Positions 1-11,559 of a stretch of DNA of 64,000 nucleotides are shown here, piece by piece. The notes beneath the pieces are model-generated. The model was given only the letters and a program-made list of their open reading frames with translations, did no database searches and was not told the DNA's origin. This stretch comes from Lactuca virosa (lineage: Eukaryota > Streptophyta > Magnoliopsida > Asterales > Asteraceae): assembly GCA_928212115.1 (NCBI GenBank), contig CAKMRJ010005745.1, positions 67,809,160 through 67,873,159 of the forward strand. Direction: 5' to 3'. The stretch's first letter is position 1. Each line of letters opens with the position of its first letter. The translations under genes and the position numbers were made by a program.

Positions 1-449
1 TATAGTTTTTACATTACCGAACATGTGAGAATATCACAATGAATGCAATGGGGAAATAATGTTAGTACTGTAGTGTTGTATTATAGTAACTACTTATGTA
101 CTACTTACCTTAAACCAATTGTTATTTAAGGTATAATGTGATATGATTGCACCATACTATCGACTAATAACAAGACGATGAAAGACGTCGGAAGGAATGA
201 CATTTGGCACCCGTAGACTTGCAAATCCCACTATAGCTAATAGGTAGGTGTAGGATAGTCAATCAAGTATATGTCTATACCCAAATTCACGCTCTCCCTC
301 TACGAGATTCTGGCTGCAAATCGAACCATGACAGGTGATGCCATGCCTCGAAACAATGATCCACATTTATGTTATGGTATACTTGAATAAGTATTGTATG
401 TACTAGTTGTAATGTATATACTAGCTGTTTTGTATGTACTAGTTGTATT

Positions 450-587
450 GTATGTTCTGTTTGTTTCTCATAATAGTATGCTCTGTTTGTTTCTCATCAT
501 AGTATGCTTTGTTTATTTCTCATAATAGTATGCTCTGTTTGTTTCTCATCATAGTGTGCATTGTTTGTTTCTCATAATAGTATGCTT
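450..587. repeat. 26-bp tandem repeat, about five copies
   Basis: Units start at 450, 476, 502, 528 and 554, each beginning GTATGYTYTGTTTRTTTCTC and closing with an ATNATA core. A sixth partial copy starts at 580. The copies are contiguous, without spacers, so this is a minisatellite inside LTR-derived sequence. Confidence 0.85.
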
Positions 588-1173
588 TGACTCATGTATG
601 AACTGACTCTTTGTATGCTTCATTGTACTAGAAGTAATGAGTAGTATCTTCCTAAACTATACCTATTATAGTTTACTAATGTTTTACTTGAACTGCTATT
701 GAAAAGACTCATTTATCTACTAAGTTATGATTGTACTTTAAAAACGGAGTTTGTAAAACTATAAAGTATCATAACTTTAAAAGAGTTTTTGAAATGTTTT
801 GATCACTTATAAAAGACATAAGCAATCTTTTGAAAGATGTTTATAACAAACAATTACACAATTATCATTCTGTTCAACTTGTATTCCCCCCTTAAAAGCA
901 TTTAAAGCAGTTAAAAGATTCATTACGGGGTATGAACTCACCTGATGTGGGTGATTCAACGGATACGCGTGTAAGGATGAGAAGTTCCACGAATGAAGTC
1001 TCGAGACACAAGAAGTCCTAAATGACATATATTGGCATGAATATAGTGTTTATAAGCAACTCTATGAAAGGAAACACCTTCCGGGACTAGGAAACACTTT
1101 GACCAAGTGTTGGAATCACATGTGATTCATCAAAGGGAAGTGGAATGGCACTAACTTGAGTTTACTACCATGG

Positions 1174-1497
1174 GTTTACGGCTAAGGGAGTTTACGGCCA
1201 TAAACTCATGGTCAAACATGCATAAGTGTGGGTTTGAAGGCTAGGGAAGTTTGAGGGACTTTTGCTCTACACAAGGGTGAGAAAGACCACCTCAATGGAG
1301 GCTTTTGATGAGTTTACGGCCCAAAGGAGTTTACAGCCGTAAACTCATGGTCATTTATGCATTTGAGAGAAGTTTAAGGTCCTATTTCCATCAAGGAAGG
1401 GTTCTAGGTCACAAGCTTTGCATCTAGAAGGGTTTATGGCCAAAATGGCACCGTTAAAGGGGTTTACGGCCATGTGAGATGGCTTGGCCGTAAACTC
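1174..1497. repeat. cluster of GTTTACGGCC / GGCCGTAAAC motifs in Gypsy LTR
   Basis: The stretch repeats GTTTACGGC and its reverse complement GCCGTAAAC several times, often preceded by GAG and followed by ATAAACTC. Two more variants lie at about 1870-1905. The same motif recurs in the unrelated Copia element at 7737-20093. Confidence 0.75.
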
Positions 1498-2103
1498 CTT
1501 TTGTTCTTGTTTTTTTTTTATGTTTTCAAGTCTCTAAGCATGAGTCCTAACTAGATATGAAGTATAGGGAAGAGTACTTACGATATAGAGGCTTGAAATG
1601 GTTGATTTTCGCCAAGAACACTATTATGTGTTCTTGGTGTTCTTGAAGATCTAAGAAAAGTTGATTTCCATGGATGAAATCAAAGAGGGTAACTAGGAGA
1701 TGAAGTGTAACAACAAATCAAGGAAAGAATACTTACACTTTTGAAGATCTAGAATGAAAATCATGATGAGAGTTGAGAGAGCAATGGAGTGTTCTTGAGG
1801 TGAAAGTGAGATAATGAATGAAGATGAAGGATATGAGCCTATGAGGGGGACTTTACTGCCCACCTTGATTTTATGGTCGTAAACTCAAGTGTTGTGGCCG
1901 TGAACTCTTAATGAAGATGTTAAGGCTCGATTTCGTGCACAGTGTCTCTAGCAGGTACATTCTAACACTCATTCCTTAAGCGTATTAGGCTTAAAACTCC
2001 TTAGAAATGACCTTTAACCAGACTAGAACTCAGTACCAATGAGTCTGACACTCAGTTGAGTTGATTAATTGAGCTTTAAAAGTAAAAAATTTTCGGTTTG
2101 TCA

Positions 2104-2766
2104 CGCGGATGCACGAACTTTTATCTAAGATATTCAGCAGCTTGAGGTGAGTCTCCTCACTATACTATGGGTCGAAGGCACCAATGTCGTCCCACTGGCT
2201 TATGTATTATTGGAAGACCAGGGGATGCCCTAGGCATTTATATGTATGATCCGAAGGTGGCTCCTGGCAAATTTGTATGCAAGACCACGGATCGGACCTT
2301 GGTAGTTAGATAGGTACGTATATGTTTTTAGATAGTATGCTAGTTGTCTTAGTGATACTTGCATGGAAAACCAGGAGGTGGCTCTTGGCACTTGTCTGTA
2401 AGACCTAGGATTTTGGCCCCCAGCCTGGCAAAAAAAGAACATGATACGTCTTGTGGCATAATGGCAAGACTATGGTTGGCACATAACATTCTCTATTGTA
2501 TGTATCGTATGTGGTAATTTGGGGAACTCAATAAGCTTCGTGCTTACGGTTTATTGTTTATGGTTTCAGGTACTTCCGATACGAAAAGGAAGGGCTCGAC
2601 ATGACTGCACTGCATCTACCCATGTTTCGTAATGTGATGATTTTAGGATTGTACTCTAATGAATGTTTTATTATAAACTACTTTTAAATGTTTGAATATC
2701 ATATAATTGGTATTTTGGTTGAATTAAAAAATGAATTTTTTACCTCGTAATTTTTGGGTCATTACA
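2104..2766 (+). mobile_element. Ty3/Gypsy LTR, 3' part, plus strand
   Basis: It contains GAGGTGAGTCTCCTCAC, repeated 'agaccagga' phrases, 'aactcaataagcttcgtgctta', and ends TTTTTGGGTCATTACA. The same order occurs in the LTR at 23762-28415, which is followed by a primer binding site. Here no primer binding site follows; transposase sequence begins at 2767, so this is probably the end of a solo LTR or of a whole element's 3' LTR. The 5' part is separated by the minus-strand LTR to the left. Confidence 0.6.
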
Positions 2767-3035
2767 TCCGACAAAACCAAGAGGGGTATATGAAGGAATC
2801 GAACCTAAAGCCAAAATTGCGAACGATGAAAACATAGAAGCAGATGGGTTATTTGCAGATCGATGAACGGTTTGAGTTACCGAATGACGTAACTAGTAGT
2901 GAACGCCTATGCCTAGTAACACACACATATTCAACTTGTGAGGATGAAGAATTTGAAGATGAAGAATATACAAGCGATGAAGAAGATTGAATGGATTTTT
3001 CTGACCACGATTCAGACGAAAATGAACTTGATTGT
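2767..3035 (+). pseudogene. CACTA TNP2-type transposase gene, 3' end fragment
   Basis: About 30 codons read openly from 2767, then a frame change near 2865 leads to an acidic C-terminal stretch (codons for CEDEEFEDEEYTSDEED) ending in a stop at about 2988. An acidic tail just upstream of a second CACTA gene fits the C-terminus of a TNP2 transposase (Transposase_21 family). The body of the gene is not visible; a Gypsy LTR abuts its left side, so the insertion presumably split it. Function is assigned mainly from position and from the CACTA terminus at 6946. Confidence is moderate. Confidence 0.45.
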
Positions 3036-3205
3036 TAGGAACATTGTTTGTTTTTTTTCCAGTTTAAATGATGTGACATTTATCATATTGGTATGTTCTC
3101 TTTAAATTATATGAGATTTATCATATTAGCATCTAACCGTTCTAGTTCAATCAAATGTAGGATACACACATTATATCGGGTAGTCGTGGAAGGAAACCTC
3201 GATCA

Positions 3206-3333
3206 CATGACTCTGCTACTCGTGGTTGTGACAATACTAGTAGTCAACGACATGACTCTGCTCGTGGTGGTGACAATACTGGTGGTCGACCGCACGACTC
3301 TGCTCGTGGCAGTGACAGTACTAGTAGCCGACC
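3206..3333 (+). repeat. three 41-45-bp direct repeats within CACTA gene
   Basis: Copies start CATGACTCTGCT at 3206 and 3251 and CACGACTCTGCT at 3293. Each continues with CGTGG, GTGACARTACT and RGTAGYC. Spacing is a multiple of three in two of the intervals (45 and 42), consistent with an in-frame repeat in a protein. Confidence 0.75.
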
Positions 3334-3454
3334 TCAACCTCAGGACTCCAGTCCTAATGAACGATAGCGACAAGGATGTATACGTCTTACACCGTTGAGT
3401 GTTCGTGATGCTGAGAACTTAGGTCGTGGATACGCTGGCAGTACTAGCGATGTT

Positions 3455-4257
3455 GATATTGTTGGATTAGTGTCTAAGTCCATAACTATTTTGGTATGTA
3501 CTTGACCCGATTATGAGCATGGTCCTTTTGGGTTGCCTTCACCATAGCAATATGTAGGATGAATTAAGGAGAGAAAGGTTTAATTATGATTTATTAATAT
3601 ATTATAAGAATAATATATTAAAGGAGAAATCATATATTTTAATTAATATTAGTCAAGAATTAATTAAGAATTAATTTTGTGGCTAAAAGAGATTAATTAA
3701 ATTAAGGGGACTGATATTGTAATTATAAGATAGTTACAAAGTTGGGCTTAGGATCCATTAGATGGCAATGGACGAAATCTATATGGAGGACCATAAAGAA
3801 ATCGTCCAAGGGCCTTTTGGAATGGTCCATTGGACTGCTTAGGGCTTAAGTAGTCAGATTAGGGTTTCCTAGTTGCAAACCCTAATAGTCTACATGTATA
3901 TATAGGACCCCTATGCCCCAAAAACGTGGCTAAGTGTTCCTCTAGGGTTTCCAGCCGTTTTTGGTGCATCCTCTCTCCTCCCTCTTCATCCAAGTTGCTT
4001 AGTGGTGTTTGTGACTCCATTAGAGGTGCAGCATTTGAGGCACTAAGCTTTCTAAAGCCAATCCAAGCAAGGATTGATTGTTATTGCTATATAACAATCA
4101 AAGGTAATTACTAAACCCTTATTTCAGTTCTTATTTGATAGATCTAGGGTTTGTAAGTCTTGGATTCATTGCATGTACAATAGAGAAACCTAGATCCAAG
4201 CATTAGGGTTTGTATGAGCACATAGGATTGTTCTTATGCATAAAACCCATCAGATAT
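3455..4257 (+). mobile_element. Copia-type solo LTR with perfect 5-bp target duplication GATAT
   Basis: The LTR runs from TGTTGGATTAG (3460) to AAAACCCATCA (4252), 793 bp. GATAT flanks it at 3455-3459 and 4253-4257. It carries a TATA stretch (3896-3905). It matches the same LTR family as 63130-63932 (803 bp) along its length, including the run of TTAATTAATATTAG and the conserved CCTAATAG block. No primer binding site or internal region accompanies it, so it is a product of LTR-LTR recombination. Confidence 0.95.
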
Positions 4258-5700
4258 ATCTGATCAAATGGGCGATACGCAGAGGATAGTTAAACGTCGT
4301 CGTGTATACGAGGCCCATAACTCTGGCATCGACCCTGACAATGATGCTGAAGAAGAAGAAGATGATGATGATACGCATCACGATTCAAATGTCGTAGATA
4401 AACCTCATAGATATGGTGATAACAGACCATATCTTAAGAAGTTCGGTAAAAAGTATGTCATTTTAACAGTTAAATTTATGTTGTTGACTAATATTATAAA
4501 AATACTTACTTGGTTATATTTCACTATTATAGGTTTGCATCAGGTACAACATTAGATCAGGATTATATTTGATCAATTTTTGGATGGAGCGTGACCTACA
4601 TTTACTAAGCTTCCGCCTACAGTATTTCAACAAATGTTTCGTGCTTTTAGGGTAATATCAATTAATAATTTGTATACCTTAATTTGACTTGTTTTATGTT
4701 TGCATTTTTAGCTTTAGTTTTTTTTAAACATAAATACTATCGGTGGGATTCGCTAAATGAAGGCATGATCGAAAATGGAGTTAAAAGTGTGGTGCAAGAT
4801 TGTTATTTGGACATAATGAGTGAATATCGACATGAATATGCAAATAGAGCTCGAGCGGCCGGTCACAACATCGCAGACACAAATAATGACATTGCAATCA
4901 TGCGGCATTTTGAGCCTATTACTTTCAATGAGGACGTATGGAAGGATTTGTGTAAAGTAAGCTAATTAATATATTACTGTTTTTTTTTTGTTTTTTGCCT
5001 TTTATATATTATCTTACATATTCTTTTTATAGTATTGGGACACAGATGCTTGGAGAAAGAATTCGGCGGCCGGGAGGACCAACCGTATGAGCAATGACAA
5101 CACCGGTACAATTTCGAGCCATACAGGGGGATCTAGGGGATACGATCAGTATCGACTGGAATTGGTAATTATGTGAATCAATATTTGTATAATTTAGTAA
5201 TTAGTTTTAGTTAATCACATATTACACTAATTATACTATGTGTTTTATGTAGCAAAAGGAATCGAAGCATATCCCTACATTTATGGAACCTTTTCTTATT
5301 ACCCACCTTACTACAGAGGCCAACAAAAAATTCAAGGCTAAAGATAATGATACAATTTAAGAGTTGGAGTTTTGTACACCTACTGCTAGAGCAATATGTG
5401 TAATTTATATTTTCCTTTTTAGATAATTAGTACCTCAACTTTAAATAGTAAAATAATAACACTCATTTTGTTTTGATAAATTGTAGGAGAGACACACTAG
5501 TGTCATGGTTGAAAAGTACAGGGAGGACCTAACTCGACATCTAGAAGGCGATGTTGACTTGTGGGTGCAAGCACAAGAAGGGAGAGGCAAATGCAGATGT
5601 ATTTACGGGGTAGGATGTCCAGATCTACATTTCGTTGTCACGGGGACATCATCCAACGAGAACAAACCGACCTCTTCTGACTACCAGCAGTCACACCAAC

Positions 5701-6099
5701 AGGTTTTATTCTTTGACATATAAATAAACAATGTAAAGTAGATAAAGTATGTTGTTATTATAGATAAAAAATAAAGTTTGTTGCTACTATGGATAAAATA
5801 AAGTTGTTGCTATTATTTAAAAAACATAGAAGTATATGGTCTTTGGTAATAAATAACAATTAAAGTATGTTGGTATTATGAAAAAAAAAAGGTAAAATGC
5901 TATAATTGATAGAAAATAAAAGTATGTTGCTATTATATATAAAAAATGATAATATGTTGCTATTGTGCATAAGAAAATTTAAGTTCATTCCATTTATTAG
6001 TGAAATGTATGTTGCTATAATAGATAAAAATGTTAATATACATTTTTTTTACTATTTTTTATGTTACTAATGTATGTATGTTTCTTTTAACATTTTAGG
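5701..6099. other. AT-rich intron-like stretch of CACTA element
   Basis: Repeated phrases 'aaagtatgttgctattat' and 'gataaaaa' occur several times between about 5735 and 6010, giving a degenerate short tandem pattern. No ORF is supported. It ends in a T-rich tract and an AG before the next open segment at about 6100, consistent with an intron. Confidence 0.5.
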
Positions 6100-6499
6100 T
6101 CTGGGAATTGGAACAAGCTCATGCTGCCAACAAAATGGTGAAATGGCCGAAAGACAAGCACAAATGAAAAAAACCAAATGGCGGAAATGGTCGAGTTCAT
6201 GAGATGATATGAGGCTAATAACCGTCCCGACAATCCATCCAATCCATCGAATGCTTCTTAGGTTAGTTGTTGTAAACGTTCGTACGTTTTTATGACTTCT
6301 ATATTATGTTTTTGGTTTAAACGATTGTTGAAACTTATGTTCTAAAGTGTAAACGTTTGTATGACTTTTAGATATATGGAATGAACTTAATTTTTTTGTA
6401 TTAGTTTTTTTTCTGCATTTTAGGCTGAATTTTTTTGGTTTTTTTGTTTGTTTTTTTTTCCTGTTTTTCTAAATTTTTTTTATAGCTGCACTGTTTCTG

Positions 6500-6946
6500 G
6501 GAAATTCCTAGAAACTTTTGTCATGAAAAAGTGTCACGAAAAGCTGTCAACAAAGTGTGTGGTACAAGGAAATTTGTCGGGTATTTATAGGTAATTCTTC
6601 GGAAAAAATGTTTCGTAGGAGATTCCTCGGAAATAAATTTCCTTGGAGATTCGTCGGAAATAAATTTCCTCGGAGCTTCGTCGGAAATAAACTTCTTCGG
6701 AGATTCATCGGAAATAAACATCCTAGAAGATTCTTCGGAAATAAACTTCATTGGAAAACCCTTGGTATTTCCGACAAAACTATTTCCTAGGAAATGCGTC
6801 GGAAAATTCCTCGTAAATCCCTTACAAAACATTTCCTAGGAGGGTTTTACCTACGCATAAGATTTTCTCGGCATTTCCTTGGAACACCGTTTTTCTAGGA
6901 ATTTTCGAGGAAAATGTCCCTTGGAAAAAGCGTTTTTTTAGTAGTG
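6500..6946 (+). repeat. CACTA 3' subterminal repeats and terminal inverted repeat
   Basis: Between about 6590 and 6850 a unit of roughly 24 bp (GGAAATAAACTTCCTCGGAG / ATTCGTC) recurs about seven times with variation. The block ends at 6946 with ...GCGTTTTTTTAGTAGTG, the reverse complement of CACTACTAAAAAAACGC, a CACTA-type terminus. Overlapping ORFs on both strands here are by-products of the repeat. The partner terminus was not found and probably lies left of the window. Confidence 0.8.
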
Positions 6947-7731
6947 GATGCTTTTGTATTATATATACGAGTTGCAAAATATGTTAAACTTACATCCTAG
7001 AAGGACTTCGATAAAGGTGTGTGAACAATATTTTAGTTTTCCGATCTTACAAGCCACACTAGAAATTTAAAATTCCATACACTTTTATGAAAATATTTTT
7101 TTTAGATAAACAATTGTTTAAAGGGAATATTTTAGTTATCATCATACAACAAATGAAAAGGCAAACGGGCAACAAGTTGCGCCGTTAAGCCCTTTTGCCA
7201 AAAAGATAAAAGTGTGGAGCGAAAAAAAATCTAGAACTATATTTTTTAAGTATATGCAAGTTGATTTATTTTATTAACAGCTGAAATGACAAAAATTTAT
7301 TAACAAAATGATCGGCTAACATTGTTTTAATATAAACCGATCAATAAAAAAGATATTTCATTATATTTTTTGTAATTATTTTTAAAAGTACACTAGATTG
7401 GTAAATATTTGTAAAGATATTTGTAAAGATATTTGTACAATAGATTGGTAAATATTGTACTTCTAAAAATAATTATCAAAAATAGTGATGTAGAACAACG
7501 AAAATATGAGATATATGAGTAACAGAATGAAAAGATGCAATTCACATGGTTAAAAAAAATTGATAAATGCATATGAGAAGGGGAAGGTCAGGGAAACTCA
7601 AAGTGAAGCGATGGGAACAAAAAAAGGAAACAAGTCACGATTTTTTTTTTCATTTTAAATGAAAATACAATTGCTTGGTAAATAACTTTAAAATTACTAC
7701 TAGTTTGGGAAATATTTTTCAAAAATACAAT
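6947..7731. other. AT-rich spacer with an imperfect inverted repeat
   Basis: No gene is seen. An inverted repeat has arms at 7366-7390 and 7459-7484 (TTTTTGTAATTATTTTTAA against its complement, one indel and one mismatch over about 24 bp). The loop holds short direct repeats of 'agatatttgta'. It could be a short foldback element, but no target duplication is obvious. Confidence 0.5.
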
Positions 7732-7736
7732 ATTTC

Positions 7737-8103
7737 TGAAGGGTTTATGTTATGGTTTGAGCTAGTCTTTAGATGTATAGGTCTTTTAGTATTGTAATGG
7801 AAGTGTTTTTGGTATGTTTACGGCCATTGGTATGTTTACGACCGTAAACAGGTTTATGGCCGTAAACCTGATTACGGCCTTGTCTAGTTTACGGTCAAGT
7901 CTTCTTTCCTATAAATAGGTCCAGTCTGTGTTAGTTACTTGTGGTTGATTCACAGTGTTTACGGCCAATCAGAGTTGTACTTGACGTTTTCATAATCCAA
8001 ACGTGTGCAAGCTTTGATTCATTCTTCTTCTACTCATTTCTCATCTTGTTTGATTGTTAGATTGTTTGATCACTAGTTAAGATCCTGTTCCTAGGATCTT
8101 ACA
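7737..8103 (+). repeat. 5' LTR of the 12.4-kb Copia element
   Basis: It is 367 bp, TGAAGGGT...CTTACA, the same length as the 3' LTR. Upstream of the TATA box lie GTTTACGACCGTAAAC (7833-7848) and an adjoining 22-bp near-palindrome centred on GGCC (7849-7870), both built from the GTTTACGG motif. Confidence 0.95.
7910..7917 (+). promoter_or_regulatory. LTR TATA box (TATAAATA)
   Basis: TATAAATAGG occurs about 190 bp before the LTR end, with pyrimidine-rich sequence upstream. The 3' LTR has the same box at 19900-19907. Transcription would start about 30 bp downstream, making this the genomic RNA promoter. Confidence 0.75.
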
Positions 8104-8105
8104 AT

Positions 8106-8117
8106 TGGTATCAGAGC
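8106..8117 (+). other. primer binding site (TGGTATCAGAGC)
   Basis: It lies two bases after the 5' LTR and is complementary to the 3' end of initiator tRNA-Met, the usual primer of plant Copia elements. Confidence 0.92.
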
Positions 8118-8254
8118 AAGTCTAGTGTCAAAACATCTTTCAATCACGTTTTCAGTTAAAGGAGTTAAGCTTCATCGTTTTTCAAGACTGTATTTGGTGT
8201 TTTCGTATCATAAGGTGATTAGATCTGCTTACAATTCAAGTTTTCAACAAATTA

Positions 8255-8500
8255 TGGGTGTTTACGGTCAATAGTTTACAACCGTATACAGTCAATATTC
8301 ATTGACCGTAAACAGTTAATCTTCATTAACCGTAAACAGTTAATCTTCATTGACCGGAAACATTCAATCTTCTTAGACCGTAAACCCAACCGTAAATCCC
8401 CCTTTGACCGTAAACTCTCCCTCAACCGTAAACTCAACCGTGAACCCTCAACCGTAAACTCCAAGCTGTGAAAGTTGACTAAAAACTCGTGTTTACGGCC
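8255..8500 (+). repeat. CCGTAAAC array in the Copia leader
   Basis: At least eight copies of CCGTAAAC or one-base variants lie here. The first part forms roughly 25-bp tandem units with TCTTCATTGACCGTAAACAG at their core. The motif is the reverse complement of the GTTTACGG repeated at 16655-16775 in the same element. No start codon of gag lies within it. Confidence 0.8.
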
Positions 8501-8599
8501 ATAATCATTTGATCTCGATTTTTTTTTTTGGCATTTTAGTTAATTTTTCAAGTCGTGGATTCTCAAAGTCGAGTACTTCATCATGAGCTGGATTCTATT

Positions 8600-9968
8600 A
8601 TGGGAACAACTACTCGTATTCCTCGACTGTTATCTGCAGAAGGGTTCCCAGAATGGAAGTACAAAATCGAAAAATACATAAAAATGAAAGACTTCAAGGT
8701 TTGGAGAAGCATCCTAAAAGGACCAGTCAGAATAACTATGAATCTTCCAACTGGACAAGTAATTGACAAGCCATACGCTGATTACACCGATGAGGATTTC
8801 GAAAAAGTTGAAGAACAAGAAAAGAGCACTGGCCACCTTAACTATGGCTCTATCTCCCGACATTGCACAAGGTTTCAGAGAATATACTTTAGCCAAAGCA
8901 TTGTGGGAAGCATTGATAGAGGTTTACGAGGGAAATGAAGATATGAAGGAAAGCCGTCAGGATATGTTAAGGCAAAAGTTGAACATGTTCAATTATGTCG
9001 TCGGAGAGACATTGGAAGCTCAGTTGCAACGATTTACTGCAGTTACTACTGAGATGAGTACAACTGGGATTTACTTGACCGAGTCAGAGATAAACAAGAA
9101 ATTGCTGAACTCACTTCCAAAATCGTGGGACATGAATGTGGTTGTTATCAAAAAGACAAAAGATTTAAATCGTCTTAGTCTTGCTGAAACAATGGCTATC
9201 ATCAAAGCATGTGATCTTGATGACAAGCAGCGAGAAATGAACCATGTGAATTCTTACTCAACGGCGAATCTTGGAGTTTCCTCAAATAATGCTTTTTCAT
9301 CCTATATCGCTTCATCAAGTCAAGCTTTTGCTGTTCAACAGCCTCAAAATCAAACATTTATCACTCCATCAGTTGCTCCATATGTCACTTCAGCATCTGT
9401 CTCCCATCCACATGTTGCTTCATCATCTGCTTCTCATCAACAAAGTCAATCTTTTGTTGTTCCTCAAACAGTTTCCTCCTCAAGTGCACCAACTATGGCT
9501 CCAGCTTCCCATTCCAAAGAAACTGATGAGAATCTAGCTCTTGCTACTGGACTCGTAAATTGCTATAATGCCTTTGTAGCTGGAGAGCTCCCACCTCAAC
9601 TCTCATTTGCTGACCCATATCAAATTCATCCAGTGGATGTGGAGGAAATGGACATCACTTGGCAAATTGCAATGGCCGTGTTCAGGGCTAAGCAATTTGC
9701 TAAGAAAACAGGAAAGAATAACTGGGGAATGAATGCGGACAAGAAAGTAGGGTTTAACAAGGGAAAGTTGCGCTGCTACAACTGCCACGAGCCGGGTCAT
9801 TTTGCTCGTGAGTGTCCCAAACCAGAGAGAAGAGTAAACAGTGATCGAACAATGGTTCCAGTGGGAAATGGTCGCGGAAATGCTGCTTTCAATAGTGATA
9901 TTGCTAATTTAGCAGTGGTTGCTCAGTCCTTTGACTGGGAGGACCAGATTCAGGCACTGAATATTTGA
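8600..9968 (+). pseudogene. gag: Copia gag, frameshifted (UBN2-type capsid plus CCHC zinc knuckle)
   Basis: Gag forms the cytoplasmic virus-like particle and binds genomic RNA. The likely start is ATG 8600. About 75 codons read in the first frame with a 'GFPEWKYKIEKYIKMKDFKVW' capsid N-terminus, then a one-base-type frameshift near 8820 moves to the second frame, which stays open to a TGA at 9966. That frame has the UBN2-like helical region ('LWEALIEVYEGNEDMKESRQD', 'LLNSLPKSWDMNVVVIK'), an S/Q-rich linker, and a CCHC knuckle (CYNCHEPGHFAREC, 9774-9815). A nucleic-acid-binding knuckle after a capsid region is diagnostic. The same frame continues beyond the TGA as a further open stretch, so TGA 9966 is probably a mutation rather than the true end. 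Confidence 0.88.
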
Positions 9969-11559
9969 GGACCTGAAAATGCTCACTTGGCTCAAATCAA
10001 TTATACTCCTGTGGAAGAAGCTGATGTTGATCCTGAAGAAGAAATGATGGAATTGCAGTTTGCTTTCATGGTATCCTCCACTTCAGAACCCGAAAAGAAT
10101 GAGGTAAGTCAGTCCTGTTGTTCACAAACTTGCATTGATAAAGTTAACAATCTTCTTGAGCATATAGAATTATTACGAAGAGAGAACGAGGACTTGAAAT
10201 ATGAAGCGTATCAACTTAGAAAAAGACAAAAAACCCCTGAAGGCTGAATTAGAAGCAAAAACTAAGGACTTTAGAAAACTTCAGGAAGAGTATAGTGTTA
10301 AGAGTACACATTATAGATATGTAACTGAACAACTCGCTGAAGTAACTGATGAGCTTGACACATTGAAAAACAAATTCGAAAATGCAGATTTTACTTTCAG
10401 AAAATTTGAAGTGTCAAGTGAAGTAGTTGCATCAATGATTGAAACAAATTTGAAATTTAAAGAGAATCAGTCCAAGGGTTTAGGATATGACAAAGTGCCT
10501 CCTCCCTTTAATCATACTTATACAAATATTCCTTTGTCAAAAGAGGAAACGGACAGAGAGCCATTTCTCAAGTATGGATTTGTGTCTGGTGGTATCATGA
10601 ATGTTGAAAATACTAATGTTTCTACTTCCCATGCAGATAAATCTTTAAGTCTCTCAAAGCAAGAAACTGCAGGATCTGTTTCTGAAAATAAAAAAGCTTT
10701 TGTTTCTAAACCTGATGTTTTTGTTTCAAAAAATGACTCTTTTATTTCAAATGTTAAAATCAATGAAACTTCTTGTGATACTTCTGCATCAGATCATATT
10801 GATTCAAATTTTTTTGACATATTTGATGATTTGTTTGATAATTCTGATATTCCTGAAGTTGATGTTCCTGTGTTAAGCACATCCACTTTACCAATCACAC
10901 AACCGGATTCACCTCTACCTCTCACTCAATCTCGTTCTTGCACATGTTCTTGTGGTAAAAGTAAGAGTGTCAATAAAGAGTGCAAATCAGACAAAGGCAG
11001 TACCAGTTACAATAATAATAAGCAGATTTGTTTTAACTGTGGTACTGCCAGTCACATCGCTAGGAATTGTCCTCATAGGGCATTTGTGCATTTTTCGTCT
11101 AAAAGAGGAAAGAATGAGTCTCGAGGAAGGTCTTTAACTAGAAATTCCTCGCGATCTCATCCTCGAGATGATGATTGGAAGGCTAATCAAAACCAGAAAA
11201 GGGCAATTTTTCAAAAGAACAAACAGGTTTTCAATAACAAAGCCACAAAAAGTTTGCCAAAATCGAGCTCGGCTAAGCCAAGGTCGGTTTCGTCAAAGAG
11301 TGAATTTGGATCTTCCACCACTTCTGGTAGAATATCCAAATGCTCAAAGCAAACTAAAAAGAAAATTTCTTCGAAATCACCCGTGAATGTTATGAAACCT
11401 AAATACCAGTGGGTGACCAAATTATCTTCCAACCAATCATCATCATCCTCTGAAAATGTTTTACTTGATGATTCAAAATCAAAAGGGTTAAAAGATAAAT
11501 TTGTGATCGTAAAGGGTCCACCCAAGAAAGAAATGACCTGGGTACCCAAATCTAAATGA
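9969..11559 (+). pseudogene. gag: Copia gag C-terminal extension: coiled coil, second CCHC knuckle, basic tail
   Basis: The gag frame stays open from 9969 to 10247, then a frameshift around 10201-10247 moves to an ORF ending at 11559. Features in order: an acidic segment, a leucine/glutamate-rich coiled coil (from 'LLEHIELLRRENEDLKYE' through 'ELDTLKNKFENADF'), a serine-rich acidic middle, a second CCHC knuckle (CFNCGTASHIARNC, 11029-11070), and a strongly basic S/K/R tail rich in RNA-binding-type residues. A second knuckle and a long coiled coil are unusual for small Copia gags but occur in large plant Copia elements. The ORF overlaps pol by the ATGA at 11556-11559, and pol lies in another frame. 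How pol is expressed is not clear from the sequence. Confidence 0.8.

Larger units (their letters stand above)
1..2103 (-). mobile_element. Ty3/Gypsy-type LTR sequence, minus strand, cut by window edge
   Basis: Read on the minus strand, the block begins TGACAAACCGAAAAT at 2103, a typical Gypsy LTR start. A promoter-like stretch follows near 1830-1800, and a GGTGAGTT segment near 945 resembles the R-U5 part of the other Gypsy LTRs here. No protein-coding ORF is convincing. The left end lies outside the window. It abuts a Gypsy LTR piece of opposite orientation at 2104, so it was probably inserted into that LTR. Whether it is a solo LTR or one end of a full element cannot be told. Confidence 0.5.
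3150..6261 (+). pseudogene. CACTA second gene (Transposase_24 / TNPA-like), split by solo LTR and decayed
   Basis: Open segments separated by apparent introns can be followed on the plus strand: 3180-3459, 4253-4453, 4531-4652, about 4731-4957, 5033-5167, 5254-5390, 5488-5700 and 6100-6260. Visible features are a region of three 41-45-bp direct repeats (3206-3333) rich in S, R and G; an acidic EEEEDDDD run after an RRR basic cluster; a W/F-rich domain with 'HFEPITFNEDVWKDLCK' continuing into 'YWDTDAWRK'; a 'SHTGGS' motif; and a 'VEKYREDL' segment. This order matches the plant Transposase_24 (Ptta/En/Spm) family. In-frame stops occur at about 3366, in 4531-4652 and at about 5358. The solo LTR at 3460-4252 interrupts the first exon; without the LTR and one target copy the frame runs through. 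It is therefore an inactive second gene of the element ending at 6946. Confidence 0.65.

Noticed and set aside
450..587. CRISPR-like array of 26-bp repeats
   Set aside because: Copies are head-to-tail without spacers, in eukaryotic LTR-derived DNA.
6521..6832. Overlapping ORFs on both strands in the CACTA end
   Set aside because: Products of the 24-bp subterminal repeat.
7743..7748. Alternative 5' LTR start at TGTTATGG (7748)
   Set aside because: Starting at 7737 gives equal-length LTRs and perfect ATTTC target repeats; starting at 7748 does not.
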